A DNA stretch of 64,000 nt from NCBI RefSeq assembly GCF_014651055.1, contig NZ_BMWD01000001.1:232350-296349 (forward strand). Reading direction: 5' to 3'. The notes beneath the pieces were generated by a model. It saw nothing but the letters and a program-made list of their open reading frames with translations, did no database searches and was not told the DNA's origin. This document shows, in pieces, positions 58,887-64,000 of the stretch. The stretch is from Streptomyces fructofermentans (GTDB taxonomy: Bacteria; Actinomycetota; Actinomycetes; Streptomycetales; Streptomycetaceae). Both the position numbers and the translations under genes were made by a program. Positions within the stretch are counted from its first letter, which is position 1. Each line of letters starts with the position of its first letter.

Positions 58887-59405
58887 TCAGGAGGAGGCCG
58901 GTGCGTCCACGGACGGCGTGGCGGCCATCCGGGTGGAGAGCGCGTCGTTGAAGCGCGTGAGGAGCGCGCAGAAGGCCCGGCGCTCCTCGGGGGCCCAATC
59001 CTGGGTCAGCTCGGCCATCAACTGCCGCCGGGAGGAACGGACTTCGTCCAGCCGGGAGAGGCCGCGGGGCGACAGCTGGAGCACCACGGCGCGCCCGTCC
59101 TCTGGGTGCGAGGTGCGCTTGACGAGCCCGGTGTCGACGAGCGGGGCCACCTGCCGGGTGACCGTCGACGAGTCGATGCCCATGCTCGCGGCGAGTGCTT
59201 TCACGCCCATCGGCCCCTCCTTGTCCAGGCGGTTGAGCAGCAGGTACGCGGCACGGTCCATCGAGTTGCGTACCTGGCCGACTCCGCCGAGCCGCGTCTG
59301 TTCGGCACGGCGGGCGAACACCGCGACCTCGTGCTGGAGCGTTTCGAGAAGACCGGTGTCACCGACGGTCGTCATGTCCATCGACATTTCAGGTGTTGTG
59401 GGCAT
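58887..59405 (-). CDS. MarR family transcriptional regulator
   Basis: A 172-residue MarR-type regulator. The winged helix is in NSMDRAAYLLLNRLDKEGPM, GVKALAASMGIDSSTVTRQV, PLVDTGLVKRTSHPEDGRAV and VLQLSPRGL, with the wing DGRA typical of the family. It diverges from the threonine dehydratase gene over 145 bases, which it may control. Start uncertain among ATG 59405, 59381 and 59375; none has a good ribosome binding site. Confidence 0.92.
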   Translation of the reverse strand: MPTTPEMSMDMTTVGDTGLLETLQHEVAVFARRAEQTRLGGVGQVRNSMDRAAYLLLNRLDKEGPMGVKALAASMGIDSSTVTRQVAPLVDTGLVKRTSHPEDGRAVVLQLSPRGLSRLDEVRSSRRQLMAELTQDWAPEERRAFCALLTRFNDALSTRMAATPSVDAPASS

Positions 59406-59550
59406 GGCCGGGGGCTCTATTCATGCGTGGGGCTGGGTTGGGGGACAGAGTACGCGGACGGGGGGCGGGCCGTACCGGCGCTGGGCAAACCCGGTCTCGG
59501 ACGTTGGTCACGCCCGCTGGGGCGCGCTGCGAACTGCGAGACTGGTGGTC

Positions 59551-60780
59551 ATGAGCTACCGCACGGCTGACTCCTTGCCGCTGGTCACCCTCGACGACGT
59601 GCTCGGCGCGCAGAAGATGCTCTCGGGTGTCGCGCGGACCACCGCGATGGAGGGCAGCAGGCGCCTGTCCGGGCTGGTGGGGGCGCCGGTGCACCTCAAG
59701 TGCGAGAACCTCCAGCGGACGGGCTCGTTCAAACTGCGCGGCGCGTACGTGCGGATCGCCGGGCTGCTTCCCGAGGAGCGGGCCGCCGGTGTCGTCGCGG
59801 CCAGCGCGGGCAACCACGCGCAGGGCGTCGCCCTGGCCTCCTCGCTGCTCGGGGTGCGCTCCACGGTGTTCATGCCGACCGGCGCCCCGCTGCCGAAGAT
59901 CGCGGCGACCCGGCACTACGGGGCCGAGGTCCGGATGCACGGCACGGTGGTGGACGAGACGCTCGCGGCGGCGCAGCGCCACGCCGCCGAGACGGGCGCG
60001 GTCTTCATCCACCCCTTCGACCACCCCGACATCATCGCCGGGCAGGGCACGGTCGGCCTGGAGATCCTGGAGCAGTGCCCCGAGGTGCGCACGATCGTCG
60101 TCGGCATCGGCGGCGGCGGTCTCGCGGCGGGCATGGCGGTCGCCGTCAAGGCGCTGCGCCCGGACGTACGGATCGTGGGGGTGCAGGCGGCGGGCGCCGC
60201 CGCGTACCCGCCCTCGCTGGCGGCCGGACGGCCGGTGTCTGTGGAGAACCCGGCGACGATGGCCGACGGAATCAGGGTGGGGCGGCCCGGCGACGTGCCG
60301 TTCCGGATCATCGAGTCCCTGGTGGACGAGGTCCGTACGGTCTCCGAGAACGACCTGTCCGGTGCGCTGCTGCTGTGCCTGGAGAGGGCCAAGCTGGTCG
60401 TCGAGCCGGCCGGCGCGAGCCCCGTCGCGGCGCTGATGAGCGCGCCGGAGGCGTTCGAGGGCCCGGTCGTGGCGGTACTGTCCGGCGGCAACGTCGACCC
60501 GCTGCTGTTGCAGCGCATCCTGCGGCACGGCATGGCCGCCGGTGGCCGCTACCTGGCGGTCACGCTGCGGCTGACGGACCGGCCGGGCGCGCTCGCGACG
60601 CTCCTCGGGGTGCTGTCCGCGGCCGACGCCAACGTCCTCGACGTGAGCCACGTGCGGACCGATCCGCGGCTCGGACTCACGGAGGTGGAGGTCGAACTGC
60701 AACTGGAGACGAAGGGCCCCGAGCACCGCGCCCACGTGAACTCGGCACTCCGGCAGGCGGGATACACGGTCATCGACTGA
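59551..60780 (+). CDS. ilvA: Threonine ammonia-lyase (threonine dehydratase) with C-terminal ACT domain
   Basis: A 409-residue PLP enzyme deaminating L-threonine to 2-oxobutyrate, the first step of isoleucine synthesis and a source of propionyl-CoA. PLP Lys in GSFKLRGAYVRIAG; ASAGNHAQGVALA binds the carboxylate; GIGGGGLAAGMAV holds the phosphate; LSGGNVDPLLL precedes a single ACT domain (about 333-409: LAVTLRLTDRPGALATLLGV). One ACT domain and this length fit the shorter TdcB/IlvA group of actinobacteria. The gene symbol is a best guess. ATG at 59551, no strong ribosome binding site. Confidence 0.93.
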   Translation: MSYRTADSLPLVTLDDVLGAQKMLSGVARTTAMEGSRRLSGLVGAPVHLKCENLQRTGSFKLRGAYVRIAGLLPEERAAGVVAASAGNHAQGVALASSLLGVRSTVFMPTGAPLPKIAATRHYGAEVRMHGTVVDETLAAAQRHAAETGAVFIHPFDHPDIIAGQGTVGLEILEQCPEVRTIVVGIGGGGLAAGMAVAVKALRPDVRIVGVQAAGAAAYPPSLAAGRPVSVENPATMADGIRVGRPGDVPFRIIESLVDEVRTVSENDLSGALLLCLERAKLVVEPAGASPVAALMSAPEAFEGPVVAVLSGGNVDPLLLQRILRHGMAAGGRYLAVTLRLTDRPGALATLLGVLSAADANVLDVSHVRTDPRLGLTEVEVELQLETKGPEHRAHVNSALRQAGYTVID

Positions 60781-60869
60781 GCCGGGCCGACTCGGGTCCG
60801 GGCGCGTACGGTGCCCGGGTGCTGCGGTGTGAAGTGCGGCGTGCGGGATGCGGAAAAGCGGTTGAGGAG

Positions 60870-60885
60870 ACGCGATACATCGCGT
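60870..60885. promoter_or_regulatory. Palindrome upstream of the DrrAB-type exporter
   Basis: ACGCGAT, AC, ATCGCGT: seven-base arms around a two-base centre. It lies 118 bases before the ATPase start in an otherwise plain leader region. The TATGGTG just after it could be a -10 element. This shape suits PadR or TetR repressors that often govern DrrAB-type exporters. Confidence 0.55.
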
Positions 60886-61003
60886 TATGGTGTGTCTCTC
60901 GTCACGGCTCTTCGTGGCGCGCTGCGAAATTCGCTCGTCCGGCGTGCCGGAACAGGCAAGGATTGACCCTTTCTCAGGATCCCCGACCCTTGGGAGAACT
61001 CTC

Positions 61004-62017
61004 ATGCCAGGCGCCATCTACGCCGAAGGCCTGGTCAAGACCTTCGGTGACGTAAAGGCTCTGGACGGCGTCGACCTCGACGTGCCGGAAGGCACGGTCC
61101 TCGGCCTGCTCGGGCCGAACGGCGCGGGCAAGACGACCACCGTCCGCTGCCTCACCACCCTGCTCCGGCCCGACCGCGGCAAGGCATTCGTGGCGGGCAT
61201 CGACGTGCTCAAGCATCCGAACGAGGTACGCCGTTCGATCGGGCTGTCCGGCCAGTTCGCCGCGGTCGACGAGTATCTGACCGGCCGCGAGAACCTCCAC
61301 ATGGTGGGCCAGCTCTACCAGATGCGGTCCAAGCTGGCCAAGGCCCGCGCGGTCGAGCTGCTGGAGCAGTTCCACCTCACCGAGGCGGCCGACCGCCCCG
61401 CCAAGACGTACTCGGGCGGCATGCGGCGCCGGCTCGACCTCGCGGCGGCGCTCGTCGTCTCACCGCCCGTCATGTTCATGGACGAGCCGACGACGGGCCT
61501 CGACCCGCGCAACCGGCAGCAGCTCTGGGAGGTCATCAAGCAACTGGTGTCCGGCGGCACGACTCTGCTGCTCACCACCCAGTACCTGGAGGAGGCCGAC
61601 CACCTCGCCCACGACATCTGCGTCGTCGACCACGGGCGGGTCATCGCCCGGGGCACCTCCGACGAGCTCAAGGCCAGGACCGGCGGAGAGCGCGTGGAGG
61701 TCGTCGTGCACGACCGCGAGCACATCGCGACGGCGTCCGAGGTGCTGCGGGGGTTCGGCAAGGGGGAGACCACCGTCGAGGAGCACACCCGCATGCTGAC
61801 CGTGCCCGTCAGCGGCGGGGCCAAGCTGCTGGCGGAGGTGATCCGCGAGCTGGACACCCGCGGCATCGAGATCGACGACATCGGCCTGCGCCGCCCCACC
61901 CTGGACGACGTCTTCCTCTCGCTGACGGGCCACCTCGCCGAGCAGCGGGACGAGGAGAACGGCACGGCCGCGGACGCCAAGGGCCACCAGAAGAAGAAAG
62001 AGGAGGAGGCCAAATGA
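61004..62017 (+). CDS. ABC exporter ATP-binding protein, DrrA type
   Basis: A 337-residue ATPase of the daunorubicin-resistance type. Walker A GPNGAGKTTT, Q-loop LSGQFAAVDEYLTGRENL, signature YSGGMRRRLDLAAALV, Walker B VMFMDEPTTGLDP and switch His-like residue in TTQYLEEADHL. A C-terminal DUF4162-type extension (about 230-310: VEVVVHDREHIATASEVLRG, LRRPTLDDVFLSLTGHLAEQ) and a Lys/Glu tail follow. GGGAGAAC lies six bases before the ATG. It overlaps the permease gene by four bases (ATGA). Likely exports an antibiotic, lipid or other hydrophobic compound. Confidence 0.95.
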   Translation: MPGAIYAEGLVKTFGDVKALDGVDLDVPEGTVLGLLGPNGAGKTTTVRCLTTLLRPDRGKAFVAGIDVLKHPNEVRRSIGLSGQFAAVDEYLTGRENLHMVGQLYQMRSKLAKARAVELLEQFHLTEAADRPAKTYSGGMRRRLDLAAALVVSPPVMFMDEPTTGLDPRNRQQLWEVIKQLVSGGTTLLLTTQYLEEADHLAHDICVVDHGRVIARGTSDELKARTGGERVEVVVHDREHIATASEVLRGFGKGETTVEEHTRMLTVPVSGGAKLLAEVIRELDTRGIEIDDIGLRRPTLDDVFLSLTGHLAEQRDEENGTAADAKGHQKKKEEEAK

Positions 62018-62859
62018 GCGCCGTCACCGATGCCGTGCGGACCGCGGTCCCCGGCGGCTCCCTGGGGCAGTCCGTCCGGGACTCCCTCGTCGTGGCCAAG
62101 CGCAATCTGATCAGGATGAGCCGCATTCCGGAGATGGTCATCTTCGGGCTCATCCAGCCGATCATGTTCGTCGTGCTGTTCTCGTACGTGTTCGGCGGTT
62201 CCATGAACATCGGCGGGACCACGGACCCCGCCACCTACCGCGAGTTCCTGATGGCCGGCATTTTCGCGCAGACCGTCACCTTCGCGACCGCGGGTGCCGG
62301 AGCGGGTATCGCCGACGACATGCACAAGGGCCTCATCGACCGCTTCCGCTCCCTGCCGATGGCACGCGGCGCGGTCCTGACCGGCCGGACGCTCGCCGAC
62401 CTGGTGCAGACGGCGCTCACGCTGTTCGTGCTGGCGATCGTGGCCCTGCTCGTCGGCTGGCGCACGCACACCAGCGCGCCCGAGGTGCTGGCCGCCTTCG
62501 GCCTGCTGCTCCTCCTCGGATACGCGTTCACCTGGGTCGGCGCGCTGATCGGCCTGTCCGTGCGCACCCCCGAGGCGGCCACCTCGGGCGGGCTGATCTG
62601 GCTCTTCCCGGTCACGTTCATCTCGAACGCGTTCGTGGACTCCAGCCGGATGACCCCCTGGCTCCAGCACGTGGCCGACTGGAACCCGTTCAGCGCCACG
62701 GTCCAGGCCTGCCGTGAGCTCTTCGGGAACCCCGGCGTCTCCCCGTCCGACGCCTGGCCCATGCAGCACGCGGTCTGGGCCTCGCTGATCTACTCGGTGG
62801 TGATCGTCGTCCTGTTCCGGACGCTGGCGGTGCGCAAGTACCGCTCGGCCTCGGCCTGA
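62014..62859 (+). CDS. ABC exporter permease, DrrB type (ABC-2 family)
   Basis: A 281-residue ABC-2 membrane subunit with six predicted helices, including IFGLIQPIMFVVLFSYVFGG, FAQTVTFATAGAGAGIADDM, LTLFVLAIVALLVGW, VLAAFGLLLLLGYAFTWVGA and IYSVVIVVLFRTLA. The RFRSLPMARGAVLTGRTLAD loop is a DrrB hallmark. Translationally coupled to the ATPase through a four-base overlap, and followed by a strong terminator. Confidence 0.95.
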   Translation: MSAVTDAVRTAVPGGSLGQSVRDSLVVAKRNLIRMSRIPEMVIFGLIQPIMFVVLFSYVFGGSMNIGGTTDPATYREFLMAGIFAQTVTFATAGAGAGIADDMHKGLIDRFRSLPMARGAVLTGRTLADLVQTALTLFVLAIVALLVGWRTHTSAPEVLAAFGLLLLLGYAFTWVGALIGLSVRTPEAATSGGLIWLFPVTFISNAFVDSSRMTPWLQHVADWNPFSATVQACRELFGNPGVSPSDAWPMQHAVWASLIYSVVIVVLFRTLAVRKYRSASA

Positions 62860-62867
62860 CCACGGCG

Positions 62868-62901
62868 TGAGGCCCCCGGCGCAGCGGCGCCGGGGGCCTC
62901 A
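62868..62901. terminator. Bidirectional terminator hairpin
   Basis: TGAGGCCCCCGGCGC pairs perfectly with GCGCCGGGGGCCTCA around AGCG, between the convergent exporter operon and greA. Confidence 0.92.
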
Positions 62902-62942
62902 TCGGGCGATGTCCCGCCGGGACGGCGGGTCGGACGGAACGC

Positions 62943-63440
62943 TCAGGCGGCGTACGGCTTGGCCTTGAGGATCTTCACCGAGGCGAGCTTGCCGTTCGGC
63001 AGTTCGTACTCGGCGTCCTCGCCGATCTTCTTGCCGTTCACACCGGAGCCGAGCGGGGACTGCGGCGAGTACGTCTCGATGTCGGCGCTCGCGTACTCGC
63101 GCGAGGCGAGCAGGAACGTCAGCGTGTCGTCCTCGTCGCCGTCGAAGGCGATGGTCACGACCATGCCGGGCGCCACCGCGCCGCCGGCCGCCGGGGCCTC
63201 GCCCACCTTGGCGTTCTCCAGGAGCTGGGTCAGCTGGCGCACGCGGAGCTCCTGCTTGCCCTGCTCCTCCTTGGCCGCGTGGTACCCGCCGTTCTCGCGC
63301 AGGTCCCCCTCCTCGCGCGCGGCCGCGATCTTGGCGGCGATCTCCGTGCGCGCAGGACCAGACAGGTGCTCCAGCTCGGCCTTGAGCTGGTTGTACGCCT
63401 CCTGGGTCAGCCAGGTGACGTTCTCGCTGGTCTGGGTCAC
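62943..63440 (-). CDS. greA: Transcription elongation factor GreA
   Basis: A 165-residue factor that rescues backtracked RNA polymerase by stimulating transcript cleavage. The N-terminal coiled coil has the acidic tip and basic edge EEGDLRENGGYHAAKEEQGK, followed by the FKBP-like domain (MVVTIAFDGDEDDTLTFLLA, SPQSPLGSGVNGKKIGEDAE). The GTG at 63440 is preceded by GAGGAGCACC, which fixes the start. The length equals mycobacterial GreA. Confidence 0.96.
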   Translation of the reverse strand: MTQTSENVTWLTQEAYNQLKAELEHLSGPARTEIAAKIAAAREEGDLRENGGYHAAKEEQGKQELRVRQLTQLLENAKVGEAPAAGGAVAPGMVVTIAFDGDEDDTLTFLLASREYASADIETYSPQSPLGSGVNGKKIGEDAEYELPNGKLASVKILKAKPYAA

Positions 63441-63675
63441 AGGTGCTCCTCGTAGGTACTGGGAATACAAAGCATCGCCCTACCCAGAAGAATGTTCTTT
63501 CACGGGTGGGCGAAACCACGAGCCTAACAATTCACGGCGCGAAGGGGGAGGACATAAGCCATCAGAATTACGTAGGCGCAGGCCACGGCGTGGATGGCGG
63601 AAGTGACATCCGCCGACGTCGGGCGCGGCCTCCCCGGCCCGCGCCCGCGGGCTTCCGGTCGCGCCGGGCCCGGGG

Positions 63676-64000
63676 TCAGTCCGCGTGGCAGCCGAGCAGC
63701 TCCGCCGTGGTGCCGGGAGCCGTCGTACGGAGGGTGACGACCTTGTCCACACGGGTGGCGTCCTGGTCGAAGCGGAAGTCCGCGCGGCCGACCTCGGTGC
63801 CGTCCTCGGCCTGCGAGCGGAGCGTGCAGTAGCCGGTCACCCCGCTGTCCTTGCGGACCTCCAGGTGCACCTCCACCGCGCCGGCCGAGGTGTCGAACGC
63901 GATGACCTCGGCGCTGATCCTGTTGCCGCCGACGTAGTGGAAGGCGAAGTACCCGATCAGGGCGAGCAGGGCCGCACCCATGACCGCGCCGATGATCCTG
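63676..64000 (-). CDS. DUF4307 membrane protein (partial, N-terminus outside window)
   Basis: The last 108 codons of a single-pass membrane protein. A transmembrane helix near the visible start (IIGAVMGAALLALIGYFAFH) is followed by an extracytoplasmic beta-rich domain: ISAEVIAFDTSAGAVEVHLE, VTGYCTLRSQAEDGTEVGRA, TTAELLGC. This is the DUF4307 pattern common in actinobacteria upstream of greA; its two Cys may form a disulfide. The frame stays open to the right edge, so the start lies beyond it; the internal ATG at 63981 is not the true start. Function unknown. Confidence 0.85.
   Translation of the reverse strand, partial: RIIGAVMGAALLALIGYFAFHYVGGNRISAEVIAFDTSAGAVEVHLEVRKDSGVTGYCTLRSQAEDGTEVGRADFRFDQDATRVDKVVTLRTTAPGTTAELLGCHAD

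Noticed and set aside
1..64000. tRNA, rRNA and riboswitch genes
   Set aside because: I looked for cloverleaf-like and conserved motifs in intergenic regions and found none; a covariance-model scan would be needed to be certain.

Overview
The window is a high-GC chromosomal segment of a Streptomyces. Codon third positions are almost all G or C, GTG and TTG starts are common, and the gene order (afsQ2-afsQ1/sigQ, deoC with aldehyde dehydrogenases, accA2, maf, accE-pccB, birA, cya, hutH, metB, greA) matches what I recall of the core S. coelicolor region SCO4906 to SCO4965. That synteny is from memory, not from a search. No tRNA, rRNA, insertion sequence, integrase or CRISPR array was seen.

Left part (1-20 kb). 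The AfsQ1/AfsQ2 two-component system sits back to back with sigma factor SigQ, and a GTGAC-N6-GTGAC site lies between them. A nucleoside and deoxyribose salvage set follows: purine nucleoside phosphorylase, a phosphopentomutase-type mutase, DeoC and two overlapping aldehyde dehydrogenase genes, one of them lacking catalytic residues. deoC and the phosphorylase gene carry the same 12-bp palindrome at the same distance from their start codons. Two PH-domain membrane proteins, a glutamylcyclotransferase-like protein, an LpdA-type flavoprotein and DeoR and TetR regulators lie among them.

Middle part (18-47 kb). This holds the acyl-CoA carboxylase machinery (AccA2, AccE, PccB and the biotin ligase BirA), interrupted by Maf, the small protein MmpB and an SGNH hydrolase. 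Signalling genes follow: adenylate cyclase and a GAF-GGDEF diguanylate cyclase. Next come histidine ammonia-lyase, a cold-shock protein with a terminator-like hairpin in its leader, and a DEAD-box helicase. Envelope genes come after that: a LAXTG surface protein, an L,D-transpeptidase, a MacB-type ABC transporter and a large secreted subtilase. An ABM-truncated haemoglobin fusion and an MmyB-like regulator facing an alcohol dehydrogenase complete the part.

Right part (47-64 kb). A more variable stretch holds a methyltransferase, a YihY-type membrane protein, two unrecognised proteins, a coiled-coil/Mrr nuclease/TerD fusion and a DUF4291 protein. It is followed by two convergent msrA genes, each preceded by an exact GGAAT-N18-GTT SigR-type promoter. 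Then come metB, a sigma-like protein overlapping a small membrane protein, a MarR regulator facing threonine dehydratase, a DrrAB-type ABC exporter, greA and a DUF4307 protein cut by the window edge.

Most promising leads: the coiled-coil/Mrr/TerD fusion, the shared deoC/PNP operator, the cspA leader hairpin and the SigR-type promoters on both msrA genes. Several intergenic tandem repeats and G-runs are also recorded. All names and motif calls come from reading the sequence; no alignment or search was run.
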